From: Steinernema hermaphroditum
Taxonomy: Eukaryota > Nematoda > Chromadorea > Rhabditida > Steinernematidae
Assembly (NCBI GenBank): GCA_030435675.1
Contig: CM059623.1
Span: 9,450,012 to 9,514,011, forward strand
DNA length: 64,000 nt
Direction: 5' to 3'
In this document: positions 1 to 12,531 of the stretch, in pieces
Position numbering within the stretch: position 1 is the first letter of the stretch
Layout: each line of letters opens with the position of its first letter
Made by a program: the position numbers and the translations under genes
The notes under the pieces: generated by a model
Seen by the model: the letters and a program-made list of their open reading frames with translations, nothing else
Database searches by the model: none
Told to the model about the DNA's origin: nothing

Positions 1-187
1 CTGTGCGTATTCCTAAACCGGTCGGCCGAACCAGTCCGCTTTGGCGCCAACGTGCGCCCACTTAGCGCGCGCCCTAATCCTCTTTGAAATTCCCGGCGCC
101 TCTCTTCTGCTCTCCCAAAAAAAGCGAATTCAATGGCGCCTTTAGGGAGTGAAATTGAGACCTGTGTTTACCTAACGATCCTTTCAG

Positions 188-3100
188 GTTCTCTAAAAGC
201 AGAATCTACACATACATCGGCGAGGTGCTCATAGCGGTGAACCCCTACCGTAACCTGCCGATCTATGAGAGGGACACGGTGGAGAAGTACAAGGGCCGCG
301 AAATCTACGAGCGGCCCCCACACGTCTTCGCCATCGCCGACGCCGCCTACCGTACCATGAAGCGCCACGGAAGGGACACCTGCATCGTCATTTCCGGTAA
401 AAAGGACCCAGAAGGAGCTGATAGGGAAGGTCTGTTTGTTTAGGAGAGTCCGGTGCCGGGAAGACAGAAACCAGCAAGATCATCATGCGGTACTTGGCCG
501 CCATCACAAACGTCAAGCAGCAGAGAGACATCGAGAGGTTCGTGGGGACAGAGAGTGAGGGTCAAGAAGACGAAGTTAAAGAGCGCCGGATGTTGGGGAA
601 ATCGGGGTCGAAGATCAGCTGTTAGTAGTTCACAAAAATACCAAGAGAATATGATCAAAGGACCATAAGATGCGTCTCCTCGCTCCGCTTTGAACGTTGA
701 TCTGCGCACGCCATCTTGTAGTGGCCAACCGTTCAATCCAAAAAGGTCAAATTCACTTTCAGAGCATCTCATGTTTCTCTCGTGAGTACGAGCTAGTCTT
801 CAGTTCATGTTCTGCGAACACATTCGAGTCAAAACAACCAAGAAGCGCTTTCATCACGCGTGCACTCAGCTGTCCGGGTGACTAAGTAGTTGCGCAACAC
901 ACGATGACTCAGAGTCTCTCGACGGCACTTTTCCCTAAACGGCCTTTTGATGGAGTGTTTGTTCCCGGGGCGAGTGGCGAAATAAGGGAAATAGGCATGC
1001 ACATTCAGGGGATGGAAGAAAACTTCACATCCTTTTCAGGGTGAAAACGGTCCTTATCCAGACGAACAGCATCCTCGAGTCGCTGGGGTGCGCCAAGACG
1101 AACCGCAATGACAACAGCAGTCGGTTCGGCAAGTACATGCACATCAATTTCAACTTCAACGGCGACCCCGTGGGTGGTAGGATCGAGAACTACCTCCTGG
1201 AGAAGTCCAGGGTCATCGGGCAGCAGAAGGGCGAACGCAACTTCCACGCCTTCTATCAGCTTCTGAAGGGCGCCGACGAGGCGCTTCTGAGAAAGTGGAG
1301 ACTGAGAAGGGATCCGCGGAACTATTACTACCTCTGCCAAGGAGCGGATCGAGGGGTCAGTTGCTTTGTCCAAGGAAATTAGGGCTAAAGACGATACAAG
1401 GAAGGGATTACATTCGTCAAAGAATCCAGAAGACGTCCCTTTCATCTTCATCTCCCGTTTTAGGTGGAAACGTGTTCCATCGATGACTCGAAGGACTACC
1501 GTGACGTGCTGCTCGCCTACCGTTCCATCAGCTCCTTCTCCGCCGACGCCATCGAGAAGGTGTGGGAGATCTTGGGCGCCGTGCTCCACCTGGGCAACAT
1601 CGACTTCCACGAGGCGGACGCCACGACCGAGGGTGTCGAGCCCGTCGATGCCGCGCAGCTCGGCGCCGCCGCGGCGCTCCTCCACGTAAAGCCGCAGAAA
1701 CTGGCCTCGGCTCTGTGTTCCCAGGTGGTCGCCGCTCGGGGGGACATCGTAGCTCGCTGCCACGACCGCAACGCCGCCCTCTACAGCCGAGACGCCCTCG
1801 CTAAGGCGATCTACGAACGTCTCTTCAACTGGGTCGTCCAGAAGATCAACGAGGCCATCGCCGTGAATGGATGCAAGAACGGACGCGGGAAGGATACAGT
1901 AATCGGAGTGCTCGATATCTACGGGTTCGAGATCTTCGGCACCAACAGGTGAGGAGAGGCGGCATCCTCCCTCGAGACCCGCTTTGTTTAGTTTCGAGCA
2001 GTTGTGCATCAACTACTGCAACGAGAAGCTGCAGCAGCTCTTCATCGACCTCGTACTGCGGCAGGAGCAGGAGGAGTACGAGCGGGAGGGCATCCAGTGG
2101 AAGAAGGTCGACTACTTCAACAACAAGGTCATCTGCGAACTGGTGGAGCAGCCGAAGACGGGCATTCTCTCGATCCTCGACGAGGCCTGTTACACCGTCG
2201 GCAGCGTCACCGACGAGGTCTTCCTCGGCGAGATGGACCGCAAACTGCAGCACCAGGGCCACTACACGAGCCGCAAGCTCCGCACCTCCGACAAAAGCCT
2301 GCGGTTCGCCGAGCACTTTCGCATCACGCACTACGCCGGCGACGTCACCTACAGCGTCGACGGGTTCATGGACAAGAACAAGGACACCCTCTTCCAGGAC
2401 CTCAAACGGCTCCTCTTCGGAAGGTACTCTTCACAGTCACGGCTACCGTAACCCACTGCACTTCCAGTGACAGTCCCCTGCTGAAGGAGATGTTCCCCGA
2501 TGGGGCGAAGTCGATCCACGAGGTCAACAAGAGACCACCCACCGCGGGGGCACTCTTCAAGAACTCGATGAGCGAACTGGTGAAGCAGCTGGCTTCAAAG
2601 GAGCCACACTACATCCGCTGCATCAAGCCTAACGAGAACAAGTCGAGCCGCGAGTTCGACGTCGAGCGCGTCGAGCACCAGGTGCGCTACTTGGGTCTGC
2701 TAGAGAACGTCCGCGTGAGGCGCGCCGGATTCGCTTACAGAGTCGGCTACGAACGATTCGTGCAGAGGTGCGTTTGTGCTTTGGAAGCTACTAAATCGTC
2801 GGTTCAGGTACAAACTGACCTGCGAGGAGACATGGCCTAACCCCCGCTTCGGCTCCGCCCGCGACAACACGAAGTTAATCCTCCGGAAACTCGGGCTCCT
2901 CGACGACTGCGAGATGGGACGCAGCAAGGTGTTCATGCGCTCCCCGCAGACGCTCTTTACCCTCGAAGAGGCGCGCTCGACGAAAGTGAACTACGTCATC
3001 GTCTTCATCCAGAAGATGGTCCGCGCCTACCGCGCCCGGCAGTACTACAAGCAGCTGAAGGCCGTCTACGCCATCATGAATCGCTACAGGCGCTACAAGC

Positions 3101-4040
3101 TGCGCTCGTACATCTTCAATGTCATCGACACCTTCAAGTGAGCGCCTTTTTTGGAACGAGAAGAAAAAACGGAGGTTTAGGGACGTGCGGCAGAGGAAAG
3201 ACCTGGGAAAGAGCCTCGCGTGGCCGAGGCCACCGGCGGTGCTGAACGAGTTCGTCGAGAAGCTCAAGCACATCCACGAGATGTGGAGGGCACGCATGAT
3301 CATGGATAAGATGCCCGAGCAGCTCAGGCAGTCCTTCCCCCAGAAGGTCGCCGCCTTTGAGGCGTTCCGCGGAAGACGCGCCGAGTGGGGATACCAGAGA
3401 TACTGGACAGGCGACTACTTGGCCCACGTAAGCCTTAAACAAGGGAAATCAGAGAACATCGACTTCAGGACTCCGAGCACGACAGCGTCGAGGAAAGCCG
3501 CGCCTACCGTACCTCTCTCTCGACGATGAAGGAGCGGTACCCCTTCGAGAAAGTCCTCTTCTCCTCCTACGTCCAGAAGTTCAACAGATTCAACAAGTCC
3601 TCCTATCGCGTGGTTGTCGTCACCGACAGATTCATCGCGAAGCTGGAGCCCAAGAAGTTCCGGCCGATGAAGGAACCCATCCAGCTCGGCGCCCTCTCCT
3701 CCCTCTCCGTCAGCTCTACCAGCAACGGAATCGTCGTGTTCCACGTGGGCGACAATGACTTCGTCGGCTGCCTCCGCAACAGAGTCAACGAAGACCGAGT
3801 CGGCGAACTCGTCGGCACGCTGTGCGCCCACTTCCAGAGGTACACCTCATTGAAACGTGGAAATACGCTGGTTCCAGGAATCTGCACCGCGAACTACGAG
3901 TTACGGTAGCGGCGACGATCGACTGCAAACTCGGGAACAAGACGCGTTGCCTCCACGTGCAGAATCAAACGAACGGCGTCGGCATGCCCCTCTTCAAGAG
4001 GGCTGGCGGCACTGAGATCGAACTTGTCTATGGCGCGTAG
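188..4040 (+). CDS. hum-5: Class I unconventional myosin, MYO1D/HUM-5 type (5' partial)
   Basis: Actin-based motor of the short-tailed myosin-I class, which links membranes to F-actin. Exons: 188-396, 444-537, 1040-1355, 1464-1948, 1992-2423, 2468-2767, 2808-3137, 3181-3427, 3469-3839, 3878-4040; the frame is kept throughout and leaves about 981 residues. The sequence shows the P-loop GESGAGKT split across the first intron, switch [11 protein letters not shown], switch [10 protein letters not shown], the actin-binding segment with [10 protein letters not shown], one or two IQ-like segments after the converter ([15 protein letters not shown]) and a C-terminal TH1 domain with [13 protein letters not shown]. 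There is no SH3 domain and the TH1 ends directly at the stop, as in MYO1D. The first N-terminal exon or exons lie left of the window; 1-187 reads as intron. Introns are 38-108 nt except 538-1039 (502 nt). Confidence 0.95.
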
Positions 4041-4163
4041 ACGAGACGTCTAGTCTCCTATTTATTACCATGTTGCCTAGTTGAACGTTCCACATGCAAA
4101 AGATGTACTATAAAGACATACGCTCTGACCCCTTTATGGAAACAAAAAAAAAAGCGATGGGCC

Positions 4164-5132
4164 TCAGTTGGGCTGGGCGACTATCCAGATGAATCCGAGC
4201 TGGTGGTCTTCGATCTCAAAGTTCAATTCGCATGGATGCAGTGCGCCTACAACAGCAAATGCTATGTTGCTTTGAAAGAAAACAACTTACAGGGCAGATA
4301 CTTATGTTTCGTGTAAGGTAAAAGGTAATGTCTTCGGTGACTACTGCCTTTCACATCCTCAAGACGGGCGACTTTGTTCTCGCATTGTAAAAGATGGTAG
4401 AGTTCGCGGGCATTTGCCAGGGGAGACTTTGCTGGAACGACAATCTATAGAATTTCGGAAATCAAGCGCATTTACCATGCGGCTCAGGCTCAAAGCCAAC
4501 GAGCAGGAATTGAGGCGTTTCTTGGCTGTCCAACAGCAGTTCGGTGTTTGCCTCTGCATGTGTCAAGTACTTCGTAATAGAAGCCACCTTCGGCAGGCTA
4601 ATGATCATTTCAGCCCGATCGACTTGCGCTTTTTGATTGGAAAAGAGTTTAACGGCCAAAATTCTGCCTTTTTCAAACGCATTCTCGTACTTGATTGCAG
4701 CCGATTTCAGAGGTCGAAAGTCAGAAAATCTGAAAACGACGAATGAAACAATGTAGAATGAATGGAATCAAACCTGTAAGGTAACAAGAGAAAAGTGTCT
4801 TCAAAGATTCTGCAAGAGTGGCACTTCGCGGGCTGCGACGAACGCCCGCGCCCCACAACGGGAGGAGAGATCGCAGCGTTGCCGCAGATCGGAGAACGGC
4901 GGATACTGGTAGAGGGGGTTGTTGCAGCTGATGCGCGCCGGGATACGATTTCGTCTATGTCATCGCCATCTTCGATAATTACGGTCTTGTTCAACGGCGA
5001 GTTCACAGGAGCCGACTGAATTCTGGGCAGCAGCACCGGCTGCGCTCTGGCTCCCGACCTGCGCGTGGTGACGTGTCCATGAGTGGTTTTCGGCGTCTTT
5101 CTCCTCAAAATAGTTCGTGTGGGTGGTGCCAT
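4164..5132 (-). CDS. Unrecognised 278-aa protein; globular C-terminus, possibly SPOC-like
   Basis: Exons 5132-4774, 4729-4476, 4431-4291 and 4246-4164, joined by three introns of exactly 44 nt, give one frame of 278 codons. The start at 5132 is chosen because the run beginning MAPPTRTILRRKTPK is the first Met of the frame with a basic, disordered-looking N-terminus. Residues 1 to about 110 are rich in R, S, T and P. From about residue 120 the protein looks globular, with a segment DLLLDSQ-like helix, then LANARELYHLLQ and a final PCELNFEIEDHQLGFIWIV. The spacing of a Pro-Cys segment and a hydrophobic last strand recalls the end of SPOC domains of Spen proteins, but this is only a resemblance. 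The family is not recognised. It faces the myosin gene tail-to-tail, 123 bp apart. Confidence 0.72.
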
Positions 5133-5994
5133 AGAGCTTAAACGCAGAGATGTCACTAAGATAATGAAAAGCAACGGTTGAGAATAATCAACACGAAAGA
5201 ATCCGCGATGGACGAAAGGAAACGTGCAGGGCAGACATCCTTGCCAACAAGAAATAGACAGACTTGTTTATCCGTCTACGAGAACCGCCAACTGATTCCA
5301 ACTGGCGAAGAGCCCCTTCCTAAACATCAGAACAACCTTCCGAACACAGAGGAGGTGTCGCTTTGTTTTGTTCAGTTTAGCAGGCAAGATGAACTTCATT
5401 GATATACGACGACTACTCGCCATCCGTCAACCAAGATGACGCAGCATGGCGTCCTCTATAAACACCCCTCTGGCCAAAGTACGGTACCTTCTCAGCGAAT
5501 CGCACTGAGACCCGCGCCAGTTGCAACTTCTGGCTGCGCGGAGATCATCATTTAGCAGAGTGTCCCTCTACAGTGCAGTTTGTAAGAAGTAGACAGACTG
5601 TCTACAAGAACCACACAAACGATCGACCACAATAATCACTTCTCGTTCAGTTCTAAACGGAGTTCTTCTGCTAGCAGGTACCGTACTTTCAGGGAAAAAT
5701 GAAATCTTCGAATGCTTTGATCCAACCTTGTTTTGTTAGATATGTGCATCGTCAGCCGATATTATATGGATTTATTTTCCATACAACATTTGGACTTCTT
5801 TTTCTGATGGTGTACCGTCACTAGATCTTAGCACGACTGTCCATCGCTATTCTGCGGCGTTTACTGTATTTACTTCAAACTTCTAGCGCTTCCGAATAGA
5901 ATTCAACTTTCGAATTTCGTCCTTCTTCCCTTCTTGCTCCACGTTTTCCTCGATGTGCCATCGTTTTACTCTGTTTTTTGATGCCTTCAGAAAA
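5133..5994. other. Intergenic region between divergent genes
   Basis: This 862-bp stretch separates the start of the minus-strand 278-aa protein from the start of paxt-1. No long conserved reading frame or RNA gene was seen. It probably holds the promoters of both genes. A TTCAG acceptor at 5986-5990, four bases before the paxt-1 ATG, looks like a trans-splice site. Confidence 0.5.
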
Positions 5995-7234
5995 ATGACT
6001 GACGGAGAGTCACATGGATGGATCGAGAATAACCGCAACAAGCACGAGAGCGACGATCAGTGGATTCGTCGTCGCGCCTTCCTACGAAAGTATGCCGACA
6101 ACTTCGAGAAGAACCGTCTGATCTGCCTCTCGAAGGTGTACGTAAACATGAAGTACCTAGGCTGTGACTACGAGTCGGTAAGTTCGGTGTTCTTCGAGTT
6201 CAGCTAATCGGAAACTGTAGGACCTGATGAGGCAGGTGACGGAGCTTGCATCCACTGTTGGCGGGGGCGAAGCCCACCGTTCCAACGCAGAAATGCGGAA
6301 ACTCATTAAGGCGTCGCGAGGACGTGCCGAAGCACAGAAGAGCAAGAAGAAGCGCCCCGCGAACGCGCCATCTACTTCAGGTCCACCGCCCAAGGTGAGT
6401 AGATAAACGATTGTTTCGTTCTTGTTGTTGAATTTTTCTTTTGTTGATAAACGTTAATCGTTCGCCTTTGTCAGTTCCCGCACATCACGACCGAAGGCGA
6501 GATCAAGCGGTTTGTCCAATTCTTTGGTTCGCTCAAGCAACAACTTCTTCAAACTGACAAGAACGCCGACAGTATGCAGATGCTGAACCAGGCGTGTGGC
6601 AAAATGCGCGCCAACTGGGTCCTTCGAAAGAACGACGACGGTTTCCACGTCCTTGCCATCGACCAGTGCCTCGTTCTCCGTCAGAAATTCGACGAGGAAA
6701 CGCCTTCACTTCGCCAAACGATCTGCAACATTGTCGTCCACTACCTGCTCCAAAATACTTATGTGAATATCCGGCCTTCTGACGGAAACTCGGGTTTCCC
6801 CTACGAGTTGCTCAAGGATTCCGTCGGTACGCGTGTCACTCACAACTCTCTTCTAAGCGACCTATTCAGAACCCAACACGAGCTTTGTCGAAACAGTGCG
6901 GTACTGCCTCGGCAAGGTAGGAGCGTTCCTCGCCTCGTCGATGACTTCGAAGAAGGATCCACTGGCCCGCCTCACTGAAGCACTCGACCGCCAGAACTTC
7001 GACCTCGTCGTTGATGCGCAGCACACAGGCGGATGGAACCAGGAACTGACATTTATGATCGCCTCCGGATCCGTGTGCCTCGCTGAACGTTCGGTGGGGA
7101 AGAAAGAGGCCACGCGGGTGAACGAGATCAAACTGGAAGTCGCCGGAGTGCTGTGCGAACATCTCAGCGAGAGCCAGAAGGAAATCTCATTGGAAGCGGT
7201 CGATGGCAAGAACTTCTACAAACTGCAGCTTTAA
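5995..7234 (+). CDS. paxt-1: PAXT-1-like XRN2-binding protein (XTBD domain)
   Basis: In worms PAXT-1 binds and stabilises the 5'-3' exoribonuclease XRN2 through an N-terminal XTBD domain, also found in human CDKN2AIP and NKRF. Exons 5995-6177, 6221-6394, 6475-6826 and 6870-7234 give 357 residues. The XTBD signature is clear at about residues 15-75: a Trp-Ile-Arg-Arg-Arg start, the segment NRLICLSKVYVNMKYLGC and a following Tyr. A basic linker (KSKKKRP, about residues 105-112) precedes a second globular part without an obvious family. The start at 5995 is preferred over an in-frame ATG at 5953 because a TTCAG acceptor ends just upstream, consistent with spliced-leader addition. The family is firm; one-to-one orthology with C. 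elegans paxt-1 is inferred. Confidence 0.88.
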
Positions 7235-7344
7235 GTCCGAGCAAATTCGTCGCTTTCATTGTACCGTAAGAGGAATTAAAGATGAACACATACTGTCACA
7301 TGATTTTTATACCCGTTTCTCAGTATCTCGAAGCTCAATGATAT

Positions 7345-8118
7345 TTACAGGCATCGGTTCACTAGAGCAGCTGGGCTGGTAGGGGCGTACTTCTTTATAA
7401 GCGGGTCGTAGATGTAAACGACTTTGTCCAGGAAGTATATCCGCTCGTCGCCCATACGGTAGAGCTGGTTAGATTCGAACCGTTTTCCCGCAAGAGGGGC
7501 GAAAGCAATATTGTGCTGCGCCGCTAGAATTTCAGTCCATTTGCTTATGGTCATGCGGCTCAAATCAGGAGTAGGAACGGGAATTTCACGCTTCTTCGAT
7601 GTGGGCTGGGAGGTCGACCTTCTGGAGTTCACGAGAAAGCTGTGCATGATGCGCAGAGCGATTAGAAGTTGATCTGATACAGTTAGTTATGTAGAACCCT
7701 CTGAGCGGCCATCTTACCTAGCACGTCAGTCCGCTGCAGAAGAGTTCCAGGAATCATCGACTTCCAGTGTAGGTACCACTCGGCGATGTCCGCACGTTTG
7801 TGTCCTCTTCCACTTAGCAAATGGTCCAGCATCCGATGAAATCTCGGGAAGAAGTGCTTCATGAGGAGATGAGATGCTTGGTCTTCTTCCAGCTTCCCCT
7901 GTTCTAGAAAATAGCGCATCGTCATAAACTCATTGTGGCTCTGAAACACAAAATTATAATACGAATCAAACGTGTAAAAGCGAAGATACATAATCTCTCC
8001 AGATATCCAAGTCGATCGACTTGATGGATGTCGTCAGATCGGCGATGATGTTGCCGAGGTCGCCGGGGTCTCTGGGCTCCAGGCCTTCATCAAATTCGAT
8101 CTCTTCATCGCAGTACAT
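7345..8118 (-). CDS. Short STIP-1/TFIP11 C-terminal-like protein (truncated paralogue)
   Basis: TFIP11/STIP-1 is a G-patch spliceosome-disassembly factor of over 800 residues. Exons 8118-7990, 7940-7718 and 7673-7345 encode only 226 residues, matching the last quarter of that family: the landmarks KHFFPRF, AEWYLHWKSM, AAQHNIAFAPLAGKR and a closing APTSPAALV. The N-terminal region, G-patch and most of the GCFC-type helical domain are absent. A divergent signal-peptide gene starts on the other strand at 8477, so little room is left for more exons. The first exon (acidic, MYCDEEIEFDEGLE) has no match I recognise. The start is the first ATG in frame; a stop lies upstream in the same frame. A derived paralogue or a decayed copy is more likely than the main gene. 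Confidence 0.72.
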
Positions 8119-8476
8119 CCCGGTTCCAATGTCCTCGAATTTCGAAAAGAAACGATGGCGGTTTCAGAAACTGAATATCAGAGTTTTCTGATACGTCTTG
8201 TTGGGACTAAAAGTATTCTGCTTGCGGTAGAAGAAGTAATTTGAAAAACAATATGGAACTTCTCTATGACAGTAATTATCCGGAAGTATTACCAGTAGAT
8301 CATTTTCAGCATCTGGCGACTTTTGAAAGTCGTATAAGGAATTACTTTGAGATAAATTCGAGGCAGACACCGCATGCTGTCTGCACAATGGAGACAGTGT
8401 CTTGTAGACAGTATCTGCCGCATCCTCTGCATCTCCAAATCCTTTGCGTCCATTTGCCCTTCTATCCTCTCCCGAA

Positions 8477-9768
8477 ATGGTCGGTTTCCGTCGTATTGTA
8501 GCGCTTTTCGCGGTGCTCTTCGCTGTAGTTCCTGGATCTCCGACGTATCGCGTTTCCACGAACGCACCGACGAAGGGAACGGTTAGGTTCTTATTGTTCT
8601 TCTTGCCTATTTTGTTTGTTTTAGCAAAATTTGCAGAACAATTATCAAATATTGCTGCAGAAGCGCGTCGAAGAAAAGGGAATTTATAGAAACCCAGTGA
8701 GTGGATTGTATACGTTTCTTCTATATTGATTTTGGTGTTTCAGAAAGTGCTTCCCGTAGAAGAGGCTCATCAAATCGTAAACGATTATATTGACGACATT
8801 GAGGTGGGAACAAACACACAAACCGATGGAAGTGATGTAAGTACAACCTTACAATAGAAAAGTACATATTTATCACTATCCATTTCAGACTGCACTATCC
8901 TCACTGCCGAAGCTTCCCGCTTGTGCAAATCAGTACGAACATCCGTTCCCGGGCTTCATCTGTCCCCTCATGACGACGCTCGGCACGGATTACAAGATCT
9001 GGCGTCGTCAAGTGCCCGACAACTACAGTATCCTCGTCGAGAAGATGGGGGACCTCAATTTACACCCATGCGATCATAATACGAGTTCCTGTGTGGTCAT
9101 GGCTCTTCCAGACAATCACATCCTTTTTGGATGTGTCGATGACAAGGTTGGTTTCTGAGTCTACGCAACCACTAATCAGCCATTTAGACCGGTGAACTTA
9201 AAACACCGAAGGACTGGAATACCGATGTGCAACAGTCCCTAAACGATACCGACTATGTTTTCGACTTCCGAGTGCCTAATCCGATCAGCATCAGAAAAAA
9301 ATGCCATGCAACTCAGGATGGCACTCCGATCTGCGTCAGAAACAATCTGTTCTACAAAGGGCGGATGATCATCCAAGATATCGGCTGCTGCTGCAAAGGA
9401 GACTTCTGCGGAGATGTCCTCTTCGATCAGTCGGGATTTAATCCACTGCCCTTCATCAGAGTCGAAGTCGATCTCGATCCTGATCACACCAAGATGCCCC
9501 CAGAAGAGCTGTTCGGTAAACTCATTCACAACTACAAAGAACCTACGCGAAACTCCTGTATGCATTGATGACAGAGCCACTAACACGATCACGGTTTTCA
9601 GCTACTGGAATATACTACAACAAGCAAGACCTCATCTATAACCGATTTTTTGTAATCATTATCGTTATTATATTCATTGCGGGTACCTTGGCGGTCTGCA
9701 TGTGTGCTTTGAGTTGCTCATCAAAGGCTATGCCCGCGCAAAACCGACGACAGCGAAATGATGCGTGA
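8477..9768 (+). CDS. Type I membrane protein with cysteine-rich (Ly6-like) ectodomain
   Basis: Six exons (8477-8581, 8625-8696, 8744-8836, 8889-9146, 9188-9557, 9602-9768) encode 354 residues. Residues 1 to about 20 form a signal peptide (MVGFRRIVALFAVLFAVV). A short charged segment follows, then a cysteine-containing ectodomain with pairs such as GCCCKGDFCGD, which resembles the closing CC...DxCN motif of Ly6/uPAR three-finger domains. A single transmembrane helix lies near the C-terminus (FFVIIIVIIFIAGTLAVCMC), with a short basic cytosolic tail. The transmembrane exon is reached only by splicing out 9558-9601; reading through stops just after the splice site, so a secreted form is possible if the intron is kept. 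No receptor family is assigned. Confidence 0.8.
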
Positions 9769-9866
9769 TACAGTTTCATGGTTTGTTTTATGTGTCCATT
9801 AAAATTTCATATGTGAACAACATAATCAAATTACCCAAACGAAGTCTGTCAACAACTGATGGCTTT

Positions 9867-11522
9867 TTACATGGGGACATTGGAGAAGAGGTACGAGACA
9901 GATTCGCCATTGTGGGTGCGACGAATGGCTTCGGCAAGGATCATGGAGATGTCGATGCACTTGATCTTCGGGCACTTGCGCATATTGTCCTCCTGGGGAA
10001 TCGTGTTCGTGACGACGACGGCTTCGAAGGCGCTCTTATTGAGGCGTTCGAGCGCCGGGCCTGAGAGAACGCCATGGACGCAGAAGGCGTAAACGCGCTT
10101 GGCGCCAGCTTCGATCAACTTGTCAGCAGCCAGGCAGATCGTTCCACAGGTATCCACCATGTCATCAACGAGAATTGCAACCTAAAACCACTGGCTTGTT
10201 AAAATCAAGAATTCTAAGAACACCCACCTTATCCTTGACATTACCGACGAGAGTCATGTTATCGACTTCGTTGGCACGCTTGCGTTCCTTGTGGATGAGG
10301 GCGAAGTCGACGTTCAGACGGTCGGCGATGGAGGTGACACGTTTGGCGCCTCCGGCGTCAGGTGAAACGATGACGGACTCCTTCCACTCGGGGATCGACT
10401 CGCGAATGTACTTGAGAATGGCGGGCTCCGCGTAGAGGTTGTCAACGGGGATGTCGAAGAAGCCCTGGATTTGTGAGGCGTGTAGGTCCATCGTGATGAT
10501 GTGGTCAGCACCAGCAACTGATAGCATGTTAGCGACCTAAAGGAAAGCAATATTAGCCATAGGTTGGAAAGCGAAGGGACGAACCAATTTGGCAGAGATA
10601 GGGGCACGGGAGCGGTCCTTCTTGTCCTGGCGAGCGTAGGGGAAGCACGGGATAACGGCGGTGACTTGGCTGGAAGAGGCGATCTTGCAGGCGTTGATCA
10701 TGATCAGCAGCTCCATGAGGTTGTCGTTGACCTCACCACAGGCGCTCTGGATGATGAAAACATCTTCGCCTCGGACGGACTCGACGATCTCAACGTTAGT
10801 TTCCTGAAAGAAGCGAAGTCGCGAACACCCTTTGGGATGAAAGGTACCTTGTTACTGAACTTCTTGAGGACGGCCTTCGAGTTGTCGAGCTGGAGCCGCT
10901 CGCAGATGCGCTGGGTGAGATCAGGGTGGGAGCTTCCGGAGAAAACCTTGATGTTGGGCATCTTGACGGGGTGCTGGTCCTGCTTCTGTTCGGCACGATC
11001 CTCCAGAATGACTCTGCGCAGCCGACGGTCGACTGAAACGAAGGCGAAATTAGAAGACGAGCGTCCGTGGAGCACGACGATCAGATAAAGCGAAATGTTG
11101 CCGAATGGGGATCATTTAATCGGAGCGGGGCGCGCGCGTCTACAGGCCGTCGTCGGCGCTTTTTTGCGACGCGCGCCTCCCGTTTGCACTTTAGCACGAC
11201 GGGATGTCGTTGAAAAACGACGTTCTATCTTGGAGGAGACGCGCCAGGGTTCCCTCGCTGCCCGCTGGGGGAGGAGAGCACGAAGCGCACTTTGCTTCTT
11301 CTTCCCCTCCACCGCCGAAGGACCAGAGATCGAGCAGCAGACGGCGAGACGAGCAGCGAAGACCGCACGGACCATGGGTGCAGCTGAGATGGTCGCCTGA
11401 CTGCACGTTCTAACAGTTCAAATTAAATGGACCCAAAGCGACGCGCCGGTGGAGGATGCAAGGAAAACAAGTCGCTTACCGTTTCCGTGATGGACTTTGA
11501 TCTTTTTAAAGAGCAAACTCAT
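9867..11522 (-). CDS. prps-1: Ribose-phosphate pyrophosphokinase (PRPP synthetase), long N-terminal form
   Basis: Makes PRPP from ribose-5-phosphate and ATP for purine, pyrimidine and NAD synthesis in the cytosol. Exons 11522-11480, 11032-10848, 10803-10585, 10536-10228 and 10181-9867 give 356 residues. The core begins at 10961 with [15 protein letters not shown], the usual start of animal PRPS, and shows the ATP-loop region with [15 protein letters not shown] and the PRPP-binding loop [10 protein letters not shown]. The upstream exon 11522-11480 ([14 protein letters not shown]) splices in frame to a basic, charged segment ahead of that Met, adding 38 residues, so two N-terminal forms are likely. 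The 447-nt first intron may hold another promoter or first exon. Identity is certain; the long start is a good inference. Confidence 0.95.
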
Positions 11523-12531
11523 CAGCACCGTAGGTCTAAAGCAGTGGACGGTCAGTAGAGTTAAAAGAAGCATCTAGAGATCAGTGATTACCGCGGAATC
11601 AAGCATACGGCAACAAGTGTTGCAATCGTCCTCTTTTGAGATTCCTAGAGAACAAAGGTTAGCACCAGTCAAGGAAATTTGCAAAAAAAAATCCTGAGTT
11701 CTGAGTAGTTAGTTTTCTAGGCCACACTTCAGTAAGTTCCTTCACCAGTACAGAAGCAACAAAACAATAGAAGTGCTTTGGAGTTACTGTACCAATGGAA
11801 CGGAAACCTTTCGTCTTCTGCAGAATACGACCGCTCACCCTCAACCGTTCAGAGCAAAATGAAGTCTCAAAAAGCGGCGGCTACAGGCATAACCCAAACA
11901 CCGAAGAGAGTCATCAACAATTCGCTCGATATGATCACCACGTTTCACTCAAGGAGCTCTCCCCCTCCCTCCACCCTCTTTCCTCGGGTTGGTCTTAACA
12001 CGCCCCGCTTGCGGAGATATGAATTTTCACGGGCTCTGGATTGCGCAATCGCTTCAATCGACTCTTCTTTTGGATCCAATTGTTTGGCTAGGGTTTCCCT
12101 CACGTGGTCGTTTATCCGATGGGGAATCCCCGGTGTCCTGATTATCGATTCGCCGAACGGTCAAGAGATCACGCGCGCCGCACGGTGTTTGCACTTTCGG
12201 GCGATCGTCCATTTGGGCAAAGAGGTGCGTGATTGATAATCGGGTTTCGGCGGCAGAAGGGACCTTTTGCTCAGATCAGACAGATTTAATCAGACAGAAA
12301 ATGCACTATATGTGTCTATGTCTGTTTGCAACGGAAGAAGGTGAACATTTCATTGGACATTTCCACAGTAGCCTCCTCTGGACGTCGGCGTTCGTAACGC
12401 TAAGGTTCTCTCTGTGAGTCTATCATGGCACGACGCATCGTTTGCTGTACAATCGCCGTGATACGCGCAGATTCGCATCGCTTCTTCTGGATATGCACAT
12501 CTCTTTCAGAAACCGAATTCCTCTCAAACCA
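11523..12531. other. Intergenic region between divergent genes
   Basis: About 1 kb between the prps-1 start and the Tudor gene. No convincing reading frame was seen; short ORFs on both strands lack composition or splice support. A TTTCAG acceptor at 12504-12509 sits shortly before the Tudor ATG and is a likely trans-splice site. Confidence 0.45.

Noticed and set aside
1005..2012. 335-codon minus frame under the myosin gene
   Set aside because: Shadow of the myosin motor exons on the other strand.
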